The notes: generated from the letters alone by a model not told the origin. A DNA stretch of 64,000 bases from DTU098 sp964498525 (GCA_964498525.1 CAZCGU010000002.1:186001-250000); one strand, 5' to 3'; counted from the stretch's first letter, positions 26,295 to 36,127 are shown. Program-made: numbers and translations.

Positions 26295-27395
26295 ATGTCA
26301 TCCGGGGTTAATCTAAAGGATCTGACCCTGCCCGAACTGGAGCATTTTTTGAGCCGTCTGGGCGCTGAAAGATACAGGGCAAGGCAGGTGGCCGAGTGGA
26401 TCTTGCAAAAGGGAGTCAATTCCTTTTCCGAAATGACCGATCTCCCCCTGGCTCTCAGGGAACGCCTGGCCGCCGCAGCCTGGATCAGTTGTCCGGTAAT
26501 ACTGGCCAAACAGACCTCCAGGCGGGGTGATACCCTCAAGTACCTGTTCGGCCTGCCTGACGGACAGGCAGTTGAAAGTGTCTTAATGAAACACAATTAC
26601 GGACATTCCGCTTGTATTTCTACCCAGGTGGGCTGCCGGATGGGGTGCAAGCTTTGCGCCTCGGGCTTGGAAGGGCTGATCCGCAACTTAAGCCCGGGTG
26701 AAATGTATGATCAGGTTTTAGGTATGCAGAAAGATACAGGGCAAAGGGTCAGCCACCTGGTTCTCATGGGCTCTGGCGAACCCCTGGACAATTATGACGC
26801 CACCCTGACTTTTGTCAGGCAGGTATCCGCTGCTTACGGTCTCAATATCGGGCTGCGCCATATTACAATCTCAACCTGCGGCCTGGTTCCCGAGATCAGG
26901 TCGCTGGCGGCCGAAGGACTGCCGCTGACACTGGCGGTGTCACTTCACGCGCCGAACGATGCCTTAAGGAACACCCTGGTGCCAGTTAATAAAAAATATC
27001 CAATAGCCGGCCTGATCGCTTCCTGCAGGGATTACGCCAGGCAGACGGGGAGGAGGATCACCTTTGAATACGCACTGATTAAGGGTATTAACGACCGCAA
27101 TGAGCACGCCCTGGAGCTGGGGCGGCTGTTGTCGGGGATGCTCAGCCACGTCAACCTGATCCCTGCCAACCCTGTAACCGAAAGGGGGATTGCCCCGCCG
27201 TCCCCGGAACGGGTTGAGAGCTTCAGACGCCTGGTTGAAAAGCATGGTGTGGCTGTAACCGTCAGGCGGGAACTGGGTGCAGAGATCGATGCGGCTTGCG
27301 GACAGTTGAGGCGGAGGGTATATCCCCCGGACTCCGTTACTTTTAACGGCAGATCCCGGACAGAACCAAATAGACGCCCGGGACGTCCAACATAA
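26295..27395 (+). CDS. rlmN: Dual-specificity 23S rRNA/tRNA A2503/A37 methyltransferase
   Basis: 366 residues. Radical-SAM enzyme making m2A. The cluster cysteines C114, C118 and C121 form CRMGCKLC; GSGEPLDN and the C-terminal cysteine in DAACGQLR, which forms the methylated intermediate, are present. Next to rsmB as in the Bacillus priA-def-fmt-rsmB-rlmN-prpC-prkC operon. Confidence 0.97.
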   Translation: MSSGVNLKDLTLPELEHFLSRLGAERYRARQVAEWILQKGVNSFSEMTDLPLALRERLAAAAWISCPVILAKQTSRRGDTLKYLFGLPDGQAVESVLMKHNYGHSACISTQVGCRMGCKLCASGLEGLIRNLSPGEMYDQVLGMQKDTGQRVSHLVLMGSGEPLDNYDATLTFVRQVSAAYGLNIGLRHITISTCGLVPEIRSLAAEGLPLTLAVSLHAPNDALRNTLVPVNKKYPIAGLIASCRDYARQTGRRITFEYALIKGINDRNEHALELGRLLSGMLSHVNLIPANPVTERGIAPPSPERVESFRRLVEKHGVAVTVRRELGAEIDAACGQLRRRVYPPDSVTFNGRSRTEPNRRPGRPT

Positions 27396-27435
27396 TAACG
27401 AGGGTATGCAAAAAACCAGCCGGAAGGTGAACTTC

Positions 27436-28197
27436 GTGGGTATCTTCACAGGACTGGAAGGAAGTCTGGAAAAATACATCGAGGGCTTTTTCAAGGATAC
27501 TTTTGGCGGCGGATGTGTTCAACCAGTGGAAATTGCCAAGCGCCTGGCCAGGGAAATGAGGGACTGCAGGCGGGTCAGCATTAACCGCATTTATGTCCCC
27601 AATCAATACATAGTTTACCTAAGTCCCGCTGATTGGGAGATGATCTCCAATTTTAGCCCACTGCTCTCCAAAGAATTGCAGGATTATATCAGTCAGAAGG
27701 CAAAGGGGAAAAAGTATACTCTTGCGGGCCAGCCTTCGGTAAGTTTCCAGCAGGATGACAACCTTGCCGGCGGCGTGCTCCGGCTGGAGTCCTTTTTCAG
27801 CGGAATAACCGTCCCTGAAGAACAGGACGCGCCGGACAGTGATATTGAACATACTATGCGTTTTTTTCCGGTAAAGGATATTGCCCGGCAAGAACCTGAG
27901 CCAAAGGTCCACGGGGTTCTGGAAGTGGTTGACGGGCCGGAGCAAGGAAAAATTTTTTCTTTAAGGGAAGTAAACCTATTGATCGGGCGCCATCAGGCTT
28001 CTCAGATTGTTCTCAGTGATACCAGCGTTTCCCGGCGCCACGCCCGTTTGGAATTGCGCCGGGGCCGTTATACCCTGGAGGATCTCGGCAGCACCAACGG
28101 TACTTATGTCAACGGCGTTAAAATCACTGCAAAGACGCTGGTTCCGGGGGATGTGCTTACCCTGGGGACAACAGTCTGCACCCTCAAGGTGGAATGA
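27436..28197 (+). CDS. fhaA: FhaA-like protein: DUF3662 plus FHA domain
   Basis: About 253 residues. The N-terminal DUF3662 domain (IEGFFKDTFGGG, QPVEIAKRLAREM) joins through a linker to a C-terminal FHA domain (LLIGRHQASQIVL, SVSRRHARLE, DLGSTNGTYVNG), which reads phosphothreonine. This is the FhaA architecture of actinobacteria, where it is a substrate and partner of PASTA kinases in cell-wall control. The frame is open from ATG 27406, but GTG 27436 is 7 bases behind GGAAGG and gives the family start MGIF, so I prefer it. Confidence 0.9.
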   Translation: MGIFTGLEGSLEKYIEGFFKDTFGGGCVQPVEIAKRLAREMRDCRRVSINRIYVPNQYIVYLSPADWEMISNFSPLLSKELQDYISQKAKGKKYTLAGQPSVSFQQDDNLAGGVLRLESFFSGITVPEEQDAPDSDIEHTMRFFPVKDIARQEPEPKVHGVLEVVDGPEQGKIFSLREVNLLIGRHQASQIVLSDTSVSRRHARLELRRGRYTLEDLGSTNGTYVNGVKITAKTLVPGDVLTLGTTVCTLKVE

Positions 28198-28198
28198 A

Positions 28199-28699
28199 AT
28201 GGCCGGAATTGTGCTTATGATTTTGCGCTATATTTTTTTACTGTTATTGCTTCTTTTCATATTAATGCTGGTTAAATGGATGGTTGGCGATCTCCGGAAT
28301 TATTCCCTGGAGCGGCGGGAGTTATGTCCGGCCGCGGGGGAAGCGGAAAATAAAAATCCTGCATCCAAAGTGCCGGGAGTGTCATTAACAGTTCTGGAAA
28401 GTTCCCAACCGGACCTGCAGCCAGGGGATTCCTTTGGTGTCGGTCAGGAAATAACCATTGGCCGGGGTGGGGAAAACGATATCATAACCGGGGACTCTTT
28501 TGCTTCTACCAGGCATGCCCGGATCTATTTAAATGAGGAGCAGTACTGGCTGGAGGATTTAAACAGCACCAACGGGACCTTTTTAAACGGGGTCCTGATT
28601 TTAAAACCAACCGTTCTGGCGGATGCTGACAGGGTCAGGATTGGCGGTATCACTTTTGAGTTTGTGAGGTGGGGTTATGAGGTGGGCTCAAACATCTGA
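28199..28699 (+). CDS. fhaB: FhaB-like membrane-anchored FHA protein
   Basis: 166 residues. One N-terminal membrane helix (LRYIFLLLLLLFILMLVKW), a short linker and an FHA domain (EITIGRGGENDI, SFASTRHARIYL, DLNSTNGTFLNG). It resembles FhaB/FipA of mycobacteria. It begins 1 base after the fhaA stop (TGAAATG) and its end overlaps the phosphatase start by 23 bases, so the three are co-translated. Likely a phosphothreonine reader for the PASTA kinase at 32.5 kb. Confidence 0.9.
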   Translation: MAGIVLMILRYIFLLLLLLFILMLVKWMVGDLRNYSLERRELCPAAGEAENKNPASKVPGVSLTVLESSQPDLQPGDSFGVGQEITIGRGGENDIITGDSFASTRHARIYLNEEQYWLEDLNSTNGTFLNGVLILKPTVLADADRVRIGGITFEFVRWGYEVGSNI

Positions 28700-29390
28700 C
28701 ATTGGACTGATACGGGCTTCAAATGAAGACAGTTTGTGTATCTCACCCAAAACAGGTTTGTTTGCCGTAGCCGACGGTATGGGGGGGCACCAGGCAGGGG
28801 AAGTTGCCAGCAGCATGGCTCTCAGGCTACTGGAGCGCGAACTGGGGCGGAGACTGTCCGGCGGGGTCCCGCCTGGCGAGGCCCTGGCAGACAGTATCAA
28901 GGAAGCAAACAGCGCCATTTATGAATTGTCCGGCCGTAATCCGGAATGGGCGGGGATGGGAACAACTGTAACCGCTTGCCTGAAACAGGGTGAGGAGCTC
29001 CACGTGGCCCAGGTCGGGGACAGCCGTGCTTACCTGATCAGGGATGGAGTGATTGCCCGCCTGACAGAGGACCACTCGCTGGTGCAGGAAATGGTAAAAA
29101 GCGGTGGGATTACCGAGGAGCAAGCCTTTAGTCACCCCCGGCGCAATGTTCTGACCAGGGCCGTTGGGACAGAAATGTCCCTTGAAGTAGATCTTTACCG
29201 GTTCCAGGCTGTTCCAGGCGACTTAATCCTGGTCTGCACCGATGGTTTGACGGGCTACCTGCGGCCCGAAGAAATCCTGCTGGCGATTAGTACAGCCCGG
29301 GATCTTGATCAAGCCGTGCAGAATCTGCTGGCCGGGGCGTTAGCCCGCGGAGGGCCGGATAACATCACAATGATCCTTCTGGAGTGCTGA
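28677..29390 (+). CDS. prpC: PP2C-family Ser/Thr phosphatase
   Basis: 237 residues. PPM phosphatase, partner of the PASTA kinase. Metal-binding motifs: DIGLIRASNEDS, VADGMGGHQAGE, VGDSRAYL, CTDGLTGYL and GPDNITMI. ATG 28677 lies inside the end of fhaB. Known as PrpC/Stp in Bacillus and PstP in actinobacteria. Confidence 0.96.
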   Translation: MRWAQTSDIGLIRASNEDSLCISPKTGLFAVADGMGGHQAGEVASSMALRLLERELGRRLSGGVPPGEALADSIKEANSAIYELSGRNPEWAGMGTTVTACLKQGEELHVAQVGDSRAYLIRDGVIARLTEDHSLVQEMVKSGGITEEQAFSHPRRNVLTRAVGTEMSLEVDLYRFQAVPGDLILVCTDGLTGYLRPEEILLAISTARDLDQAVQNLLAGALARGGPDNITMILLEC

Positions 29391-29609
29391 CAGCTATTTG
29401 GTTTTTGGTACCGGGGCGAAGATTCTTAAAAAGAACCAGGTACCGCAGATTAGAAACAGCAAGCAGAAAACAGGATCAAATATAAACCGGCGGGAACTTG
29501 TTAACGGTCCCGGCCGTGTACTCAGCACCGGAACAGTTTGTTGCAGTTTAAAAGGTTTTACACCCGGCTGCCTCGAAAACAATCAAACTTCAACGTATAA
29601 AATATCTAT

Positions 29610-30942
29610 GGGGGTCTCTTACATGAATCCCGGGACGCAGATGCTTGGGGGCAGACCGGACAAATCTAAAGCAGCCCGGGCCGGGAACCGGAATACGGAG
29701 AGAAATCTCCTCCTGCTCGCCGGGATTTACCTGCTGGCCGGGGCGATGGTTCTCTACCTGGGGCCGCAAAGCGGCGGTTCCGGGCAGGCCCTTTTCGCCG
29801 GGCTTACAGTCACAGCTGCATTTTTCCTGGTTCATTTTTTCTGGCAGCGAAGCGGTTACAGGGGGGACACTTTTTTAATGCCGGTTGTTGCCGTCCTTTC
29901 GGCAACCGGGTTGGTTTTTTTGTTCAGGCTGGATCCGGCCTACGGTCAACGCCAGTTTATTTGGCTTTTAATCAGTCTCCTGGCGCTGGTTCTGACTACC
30001 CGGCTTTTACTGGATTTCCGTTTTTTGGGTGATTATAAATACCTTTACGCCCTGGCCGGGATAATTGCCCTTATTCTGCCAATCTTTTTCGGTACGGAAC
30101 AGGGCGGCGCCAAAAGTTGGCTTGATTTTGGCGTCTTCCATTTGCAGCCTTCTGAATTCGTCAAAATACTGGTGGTCCTTTTTCTTGCCAGTTATCTTGC
30201 CGAAAACAGGACCCTTTTGACAGCCGGCACGCGAACCCTGGGCGGAATTGCGCTGCCTGGTCCCCAGGAATGGATTCCGCTGGTTGCCATGTGGGGTATT
30301 TCCCTGTTGCTCCTGGTCTTTCAAAAGGATCTGGGTACCGCCCTCATTTATTTTTGCACTTTTCTGGCCATGGTTTATGTTGCCACTTCCCGCGTCCTGT
30401 ACACATTTTTTGGGCTGGTGCTTTTTATGGTTGGGGCAACCATCAGCTATTACTTGTTCAGCCATGTGCGAACAAGGGTCGAAATTTGGCTTGATCCGTG
30501 GTCTTATATTGATACAGCGGGTTATCAGGTAACCCAGTCCCTTTTTGCCATCGGCTCCGGGGGAATGTTTGGCACGGGTCTGGGATTGGGTTATCCCAAT
30601 TTTATTCCCGCTGTCCACACCGACATTATTTTTTCTGCCTGCTGCGAAGAATTGGGGCTGGCAGGCGGCGCGGGCATCGTTGTCTTGTTTATAATTATTA
30701 TTTACAGGGGATTAAAAACGGCTTGCCGGGCCAGGGATGATTTTGCCGTGCTGGCAGCTTCCGGTCTAACCGCCCTGCTGGGACTTCAGGCATTCATTAT
30801 CCTGGCGGGAGTAACCAAACTATTGCCGTTAACTGGGGTTACCCTGCCCTTCATGAGTTATGGCGGAAGTTCACTGGTTGCCAACTTTATTCTTTTGGGG
30901 CTGTTGCTGAATATTTCCAACGAGGCTCAGGACAGCCCATGA
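29610..30942 (+). CDS. FtsW/RodA/SpoVE-family SEDS glycosyltransferase
   Basis: Ten-helix SEDS peptidoglycan polymerase. FTEQGGAKSWL-type loop (GTEQGGAKSWLDFG), LQPSEFVKI, the long extracellular loop and FMSYGGSS near the end identify the family. About 443 residues from ATG 29610 (29625 is also possible). The frame stays open back to 29398, but that stretch is basic, lacks family similarity and would overlap the spacer after prpC. The stop overlaps the PBP start (ATGA), which gives the expected SEDS-bPBP functional pair. FtsW against RodA cannot be settled from sequence alone. Confidence 0.93.
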
Positions 30943-32333
30943 AAAAGAATATTTTAAACTTGAGTTACCTGCTTTTGGGTTTGTTTGTGATTTTCCTTTC
31001 CTACCTCTCCTGGCTGCAGTTGTTCAATGGGCCTGTTTTAGCGGCCAACCCCTACAACCGCCGCCTTTACGAACTGGAGGCTCAGGTCAGACGGGGTGCT
31101 ATTTATGATACCAAAGGGGTTGCCCTGGCTAAAACCGAGTACGGGGAAAACCGGGTCCGGCGTGTTTATCCCGAAGGAGCCGGAGCGGCCCACCTGGTGG
31201 GTTACGTTTCGGAACGGTACGGCAGGACGGGGCTTGAATCCGCCTTTGACCGCCATCTTTTGGGAATGGAAGGCAGCGACCGCGTCCGCAACTTGCTCAA
31301 CCGGCTCCTGGGCAGGGAGCAGGCGGGCGGCGATATATTTCTTACAATTGACGCCGGGCTTCAGAAACTGGCTGCGAACCTGCTGGGCGGCCGGCCGGGC
31401 GCCGTAGTTATGCTGAAACCCGGGACCGGCGCAATTCTGGCGATGGTATCCAGCCCCGGCTATGATCCCAACAGACTGGACGAAACCTGGTCCGGACTGG
31501 TGCAAGAACCGTCTTCCCCCTTGCTTAACCGGGCTGCCCAGGGGGCCTATCCGCCGGGTTCCACCTTCAAGGTGGTCACCGCAGCAGGGGCTCTGGCCGT
31601 TGATCCGGGACTGGCCGCGGATACTTTCAACTGTCCGGGTTTTTTGGAAGTAGAGGGGTATAGGCTCACTGATCTGGCGGCCCACGGGGAAATTGATTTG
31701 AAAAAAGCGCTGGCAGTTTCCTGTAATACCACATTTGCCCGGTTGGGTTTAAGTCAAAAGACTGCCGGTTTCCGGCAAGCTTTTAAGAACTTCGCCCTGG
31801 ACAGGGATCCCGGCCTGGGAATTCCTGTTCGCCCCGGTACCATGGCCCCCGGGAAAGAGCTGACCGGACCGGAACTGGCCAGTAGCGCCATCGGTCAGGG
31901 CCGGTTGCTGGTAAGTCCTTTACATATGGCCCTGGTGGCGGCGGCCATTGCCAACGAAGGTGTGCTTATGCATCCATATCTAGTCCATTCCACCAGGGAT
32001 TCGGCGGGGTTTACGCATCAGGCGGCAGCGGGACGTTCCTGGCAAAAAGCCACCACGCCGGACATAGCGGCAATTATTAAAGAAGGGATGGTAGCCGCAG
32101 TGGAGAGTGGAACGGCACAGGCTGCCGGACTTCCGGGGATGCGGGTGGCCGGCAAAACCGGTTCCGCCGAAAACCCCGGCGGTCCGGCCCATGCCTGGTT
32201 CATCGGCTTCGCTCCGGCGGAACAGCCGGGGATAGCAATTGCGGTCGTCCTGGAAAACACCGGTTCGGGCGGAGCTCTGGCAGCCCCTATTGCTGGAAAG
32301 CTACTGGCGGCGGCCGCGGCCGGGGGCTACTGA
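30939..32333 (+). CDS. pbpA: Class B penicillin-binding protein (PbpA type)
   Basis: 464 residues. N-terminal membrane anchor, short dimerisation region (RRGAIYDTKGVALA), transpeptidase domain with active-site S208 in STFK, SCN (residues near 260) and KTGSAEN. Short class B PBPs of this size pair with SEDS polymerases, and the two genes overlap by 4 bases here. It catalyses peptide crosslinking at the outer face of the membrane. No PASTA domains. Confidence 0.95.
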   Translation: MKKNILNLSYLLLGLFVIFLSYLSWLQLFNGPVLAANPYNRRLYELEAQVRRGAIYDTKGVALAKTEYGENRVRRVYPEGAGAAHLVGYVSERYGRTGLESAFDRHLLGMEGSDRVRNLLNRLLGREQAGGDIFLTIDAGLQKLAANLLGGRPGAVVMLKPGTGAILAMVSSPGYDPNRLDETWSGLVQEPSSPLLNRAAQGAYPPGSTFKVVTAAGALAVDPGLAADTFNCPGFLEVEGYRLTDLAAHGEIDLKKALAVSCNTTFARLGLSQKTAGFRQAFKNFALDRDPGLGIPVRPGTMAPGKELTGPELASSAIGQGRLLVSPLHMALVAAAIANEGVLMHPYLVHSTRDSAGFTHQAAAGRSWQKATTPDIAAIIKEGMVAAVESGTAQAAGLPGMRVAGKTGSAENPGGPAHAWFIGFAPAEQPGIAIAVVLENTGSGGALAAPIAGKLLAAAAAGGY

Positions 32334-32492
32334 TTCGTCTTGCCCTTACCGGGTTCAAAAAGGAAATACATGACCCTTTTCAGGTGACACGCTGTCCTTT
32401 ATTCTTTTTGCAATTACGGATTGGGAAGTTGCGGCCAACTAAATTTAGTCGGAGCGTACAGTCCTCTTTAACCTAGATTAGGGGTGAAATTA

Positions 32493-34376
32493 TTGCTCGG
32501 GAAGCTTTTAGGGAACCGTTACGAGATCCTCGAACAACTTGGCGGTGGAGGTATGGCCATAGTTTATAAGGGACGGGACACCTTCCTAAACCGGCTGGTC
32601 ACCGTTAAAATTCTCCGGCCTGAATTTACCTGCGACGGGGATTTCGTTAACCGGTTCCGAAGGGAGGCCCAGGCCGTCGCCAGTCTCTCCCACCCGAATA
32701 TTGTCAGTATCTTTGACGTGGGCAGGGAAAACCATGTTCATTATCTGGTGATGGAGTATGTGGAAGGGGATAACCTGAAAAACCTGATCAGGGCCGAGGG
32801 TGCTTTACCCCAGGAACGGGTCGTCCAAATTGCCAGGCAGGTGGTTGAAGCTCTACAGCATGCCCACGAAAACAATATCGTCCACCGGGACGTCAAGCCG
32901 CAAAACATCTTGATAACGGCGGCCGGACGGGCCAAACTCACGGATTTCGGCATTGCCAGGGAAGCCACCGCCGCCACCCTGACCCAGACCGACACGGTAC
33001 TGGGATCGGTTCATTATCTGTCACCGGAACAGGCGCGCGGGGAGACGGCGGATCAGCGTTCCGATCTTTATTCCCTTGGTATTGTCATGTACGAGATGGC
33101 AACCGGCGTTCTGCCTTTCCAGGGTGAAACACCCATGGGAGTCGTCCTGAAGCACATCCGGGAAGTTCCGGCGCTTCCGTCAAGTCTGAATCCATCGGTA
33201 TCCCCGGGTTTGGAAAGGATTATTACCCGGGCCATGGCCAAGAACATCGCGGGCCGTTATAACACAGCCCGGGTCCTTTTAATGGATCTGGAGGGTCTGA
33301 GTGGTCAGGCTTTTCAGGACTCCGGCGCTATGTCGCAACCTGATGAGTTTGCCACCCGGGTTATAAACCCGGTTAAAAACAGGGCGGATTATGAGCCGCC
33401 GCTTGAAAAGGCCGTTAACGCACCGAGAAAGCGCAGGCGCAGGCCTGTCTGGCTATGGGGCACGCTGCTGGTTCTGCTCCTGGTGGTGGCAATTTACGCA
33501 ACTTTTCAACTATATGTTAATGTGCCGGAAATACAAATGCCCAATGTTGAGGGAAGTTCCCTGGAAGAGGCCAGGGCAAACCTGCAGCGGGAGGGTTTCA
33601 AAAACGTACAGGAAACCCGGAATAATCACCCCACAATTGTCCCCGGCAAGGTTATATCCCAGGATCCCCCTCCGGATACCATGGTCAAAGTAACCAGAAA
33701 CGTTACCCTGACAATAAGCCGGGGGCCGGAATACCGTACGGTACCAGAGGTAATTGGCTACAATCTCCAAGACGCCAGGATCAAAATTAGCCAGCACGAG
33801 CTGATAGTATACGAGCCTTACCAGGAAAAATACAGCAACGATTACCCGGTTGACGTGGTGATGGACCAGGACCCCAAGCCCGAAACCAACCTGACCAAGG
33901 GCTCCGGTGTGACTTTGTATGTAAGTAAAGGCCCGCAGCCAGTCCTGCGAAAGGTACCTGGCTTGATTGGATTGACGGCGGATAAAGCTCGGGAGGAATT
34001 GGAAAAAGTAAAATTGAAAATTGATGACAATGTAATCAGGGCAACCAGCGCAGACTATATGCTAGACCAGATTATCAATCAGAATCCTGTGGGCGGTTCG
34101 GAAGCCGAGGAAGGTTCGGAGGTGCAAATCACTGTTAGCAACGGGCCCGGACCTGTAAAACGCTTGGCTGAAGTTGAAGTCCTGATTCCGGATGACGGAG
34201 AAAGGCACGAATTAAAGATTGTAGTTAACGATATCAGGGGAAGCAGCGAGGTCTACAAGAATGAACATCCCCCGGGCAGGAAGGTTGTAAGAGAAGTGCC
34301 CCATTACGGCAAAGCTGTTATTGAGGTTTACATTGATGAAAAATTGGCTGGTGAGCAAACTATTGAAAAACAGTGA
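32493..34376 (+). CDS. prkC: PASTA-domain Ser/Thr protein kinase PrkC/PknB
   Basis: About 627 residues. Cytoplasmic kinase domain: glycine loop LGGGGMAIVYKG, HRDVKPQN, DFGIAREA, SPEQARG. Then a basic juxtamembrane segment, one membrane helix (WGTLLVLLLVVAIYATF) and three extracellular PASTA repeats, each beginning PEIQMP/RTVPEV/RKVPGL, then a further about 75-residue tail. PASTA domains sense muropeptides or lipid II. TTG 32493 is 6 bases behind AGGGGTGA; GTG 32484 would leave no spacing. The adjacent phosphatase and FHA genes are its natural partners. Confidence 0.95.
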   Translation: MLGKLLGNRYEILEQLGGGGMAIVYKGRDTFLNRLVTVKILRPEFTCDGDFVNRFRREAQAVASLSHPNIVSIFDVGRENHVHYLVMEYVEGDNLKNLIRAEGALPQERVVQIARQVVEALQHAHENNIVHRDVKPQNILITAAGRAKLTDFGIAREATAATLTQTDTVLGSVHYLSPEQARGETADQRSDLYSLGIVMYEMATGVLPFQGETPMGVVLKHIREVPALPSSLNPSVSPGLERIITRAMAKNIAGRYNTARVLLMDLEGLSGQAFQDSGAMSQPDEFATRVINPVKNRADYEPPLEKAVNAPRKRRRRPVWLWGTLLVLLLVVAIYATFQLYVNVPEIQMPNVEGSSLEEARANLQREGFKNVQETRNNHPTIVPGKVISQDPPPDTMVKVTRNVTLTISRGPEYRTVPEVIGYNLQDARIKISQHELIVYEPYQEKYSNDYPVDVVMDQDPKPETNLTKGSGVTLYVSKGPQPVLRKVPGLIGLTADKAREELEKVKLKIDDNVIRATSADYMLDQIINQNPVGGSEAEEGSEVQITVSNGPGPVKRLAEVEVLIPDDGERHELKIVVNDIRGSSEVYKNEHPPGRKVVREVPHYGKAVIEVYIDEKLAGEQTIEKQ

Positions 34377-34383
34377 GAACCTT

Positions 34384-35247
34384 GTGGAAGGTATTGTGCT
34401 CAGAGCCTACAGCGGTCACTACTATGTGCATGACGGCGAGGTAGAATGGGAGTGCTCGCTCCGGGGGCGCTTCCGCCTGGAAAAACAGCAGTCCCTCGCG
34501 GGAGATCGTGTCTTGTTGAAACCGGGGCACGGGCACACGGGGGTAATTGAGCGGGTGCTGCCCCGCCGTACGTTGCTGGTACGCCCGCCGGTGGCCAATG
34601 TAGACCAGGCGGTTATCGTTTTTGCAGTGCGGGAGCCTGACCCGAATCCCTGGCTTTTGGACCGCTTTCTGATTTTGGTTTCCGCTAGCGGCGTGAGACC
34701 GCTGATTTGTTTCAACAAAGTAGATTTGACGAAAGACGGACAGGTCGATCTGGTATCACGCTACAAAGAGGTTTATTCTCTGGTGATGATCAGCGCCAGG
34801 ACAGGGGAGGGGCTGGAGTTTCTGCGCCAGGCCCTGCAGGGGAAAGTATCCGTATTCGCTGGACCTTCCGGGGTGGGTAAATCCACCATCTTAAACGCCC
34901 TTCATCCCGGTCTTGCTCTGAAAACAGCGGAATTAAGCTCGAAGCTCAAAAGGGGCCGGCACACCACCCGTCACGTGGAATTAATAGCCCTGCCCCGGGG
35001 CGGTTTCGTTGCCGATACCCCCGGTTTTTCCAGCTTGGATTTGCCCGACATTAAGCCGGAGGAACTGTCCGACCATTTCCCTGAAATGGATGCTTACTTT
35101 GGAAAGTGCCACTTTAACCGGTGCCTGCATGACAAGGAGCCCGGCTGTGCGGTAAAAAGCGCTGTGGAATCCGGTTTTATAAATAAGGAGCGCTATCTTC
35201 GGTACCTGGAGTTTTTAAAAGAACTGAAGGAGCGCAGGAGGTATTAA
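34384..35247 (+). CDS. rsgA: Ribosome small-subunit GTPase RsgA
   Basis: Circularly permuted GTPase acting in 30S maturation. OB domain (EGIVLRAYSGHYYVH), G4 FNKVD, G1 GPSGVGKST and G3 DTPGFSS in the permuted order, and a C-terminal zinc site (CHFNRCLHDKEPGC). The frame is open from 34321 inside prkC. GTG 34384 gives the family N-terminus and lies 7 bases after the prkC stop; ATG 34336 with GAGG upstream is an alternative that would overlap prkC. Confidence 0.95.
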   Translation: MEGIVLRAYSGHYYVHDGEVEWECSLRGRFRLEKQQSLAGDRVLLKPGHGHTGVIERVLPRRTLLVRPPVANVDQAVIVFAVREPDPNPWLLDRFLILVSASGVRPLICFNKVDLTKDGQVDLVSRYKEVYSLVMISARTGEGLEFLRQALQGKVSVFAGPSGVGKSTILNALHPGLALKTAELSSKLKRGRHTTRHVELIALPRGGFVADTPGFSSLDLPDIKPEELSDHFPEMDAYFGKCHFNRCLHDKEPGCAVKSAVESGFINKERYLRYLEFLKELKERRRY

Positions 35248-35252
35248 AAGAA

Positions 35253-36059
35253 TTGATTAAACTGGCCCCCTCCATATTGTCGGCGGATTTCACAGCTCTC
35301 CTTAAGGATGTTTTAGAGGTGGAAGAGGCCGGAGCGGAATATCTTCATATCGACGTGATGGACGGCAGCTTTGTCCCGAACATCACCATCGGCCCCCTGG
35401 TGGTGGAGGCGCTGCGGCCCAGGTGTGCCATGCTTTTTGACGTGCACCTGATGATTGAAAAACCGGAACTGCACGTGGAGTCCTTTATCAGCGCCGGCGC
35501 CGATCTGGTTACGGTGCACGTGGAAGCGGCGGGGCACCTGCACCGCACTCTGAATCTAATCAGGGATAAAGGCGCCAGGGCGGGGGTTGCCCTGAATCCT
35601 GGCACCCACCCTTCCTCAGTGGAATATGTTCTTCCTATGGTGGACCTGGTTCTGTTGATGACTGTAAACCCTGGTTTCGGCGGTCAGTCCCTGATCCCGG
35701 AAGTTCTGCCGAAAATAAAGGTGATTAAGAAAATGCTGGAAAAGCGGGGCCTGGGGGCGGAAATCCAGGTGGACGGAGGAATCAACAGCATTACGGCAGC
35801 AGTTGTTGCCAAAGCCGGGGCAGACGTGCTGGTGGCCGGTTCGGCAATATTCGGCAAAAAAGACCCGGCTGCGGCCGTACGGGAGCTTCGAAAAGCTGCT
35901 TTAGGGGGGGTGAACTTAAAATTGGCAACCTGGAAGTGCGCGGCTTGCGGGGCGGAAATGGAGGCCCGTTGCAAGCCCGGGAAATGTAAAAACTGTGGGG
36001 CAGTGAAGGACAAGCTGGCCAAAGGGGTACCGGGGGGCGTCAAGCCGCGGGATAATTAA
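35253..36059 (+). CDS. rpe: Ribulose-phosphate 3-epimerase with C-terminal zinc ribbon
   Basis: 268 residues. Residues 1-217 are a complete Rpe TIM barrel: APSILSADF, HIDVMDGSFVPN, HLMIEKPE, MTVNPGFGGQ, IQVDGGI, VAGSAIFG. It interconverts ribulose-5-P and xylulose-5-P. Unusually the frame runs on for about 48 residues with a four-cysteine ribbon: C229, C232 and C245, C248, plus C240 in an RCKPGKC motif. In-frame GTG 35910 behind TTTAGGGGGG and TTG 35922 (giving MATWKCAACGAE) could start a separate small zinc-ribbon protein. TTG 35253 is the main start, with GGAGG 11 bases upstream. Confidence 0.93.
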   Translation: MIKLAPSILSADFTALLKDVLEVEEAGAEYLHIDVMDGSFVPNITIGPLVVEALRPRCAMLFDVHLMIEKPELHVESFISAGADLVTVHVEAAGHLHRTLNLIRDKGARAGVALNPGTHPSSVEYVLPMVDLVLLMTVNPGFGGQSLIPEVLPKIKVIKKMLEKRGLGAEIQVDGGINSITAAVVAKAGADVLVAGSAIFGKKDPAAAVRELRKAALGGVNLKLATWKCAACGAEMEARCKPGKCKNCGAVKDKLAKGVPGGVKPRDN

Positions 36060-36127
36060 GCCTTACGGATAAAACACATAGCTCACCAGAGCGGATTGTT
36101 AAAACTCGTTACCCTGGGAAGTGTGCC

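Noticed and set aside
29394..29582. 62-codon minus-strand frame with a hydrophobic helix between prpC and the SEDS gene
   Set aside because: TTG start without a ribosome site, inside a same-direction operon; also overlaps the unlikely N-terminal extension of the SEDS frame.
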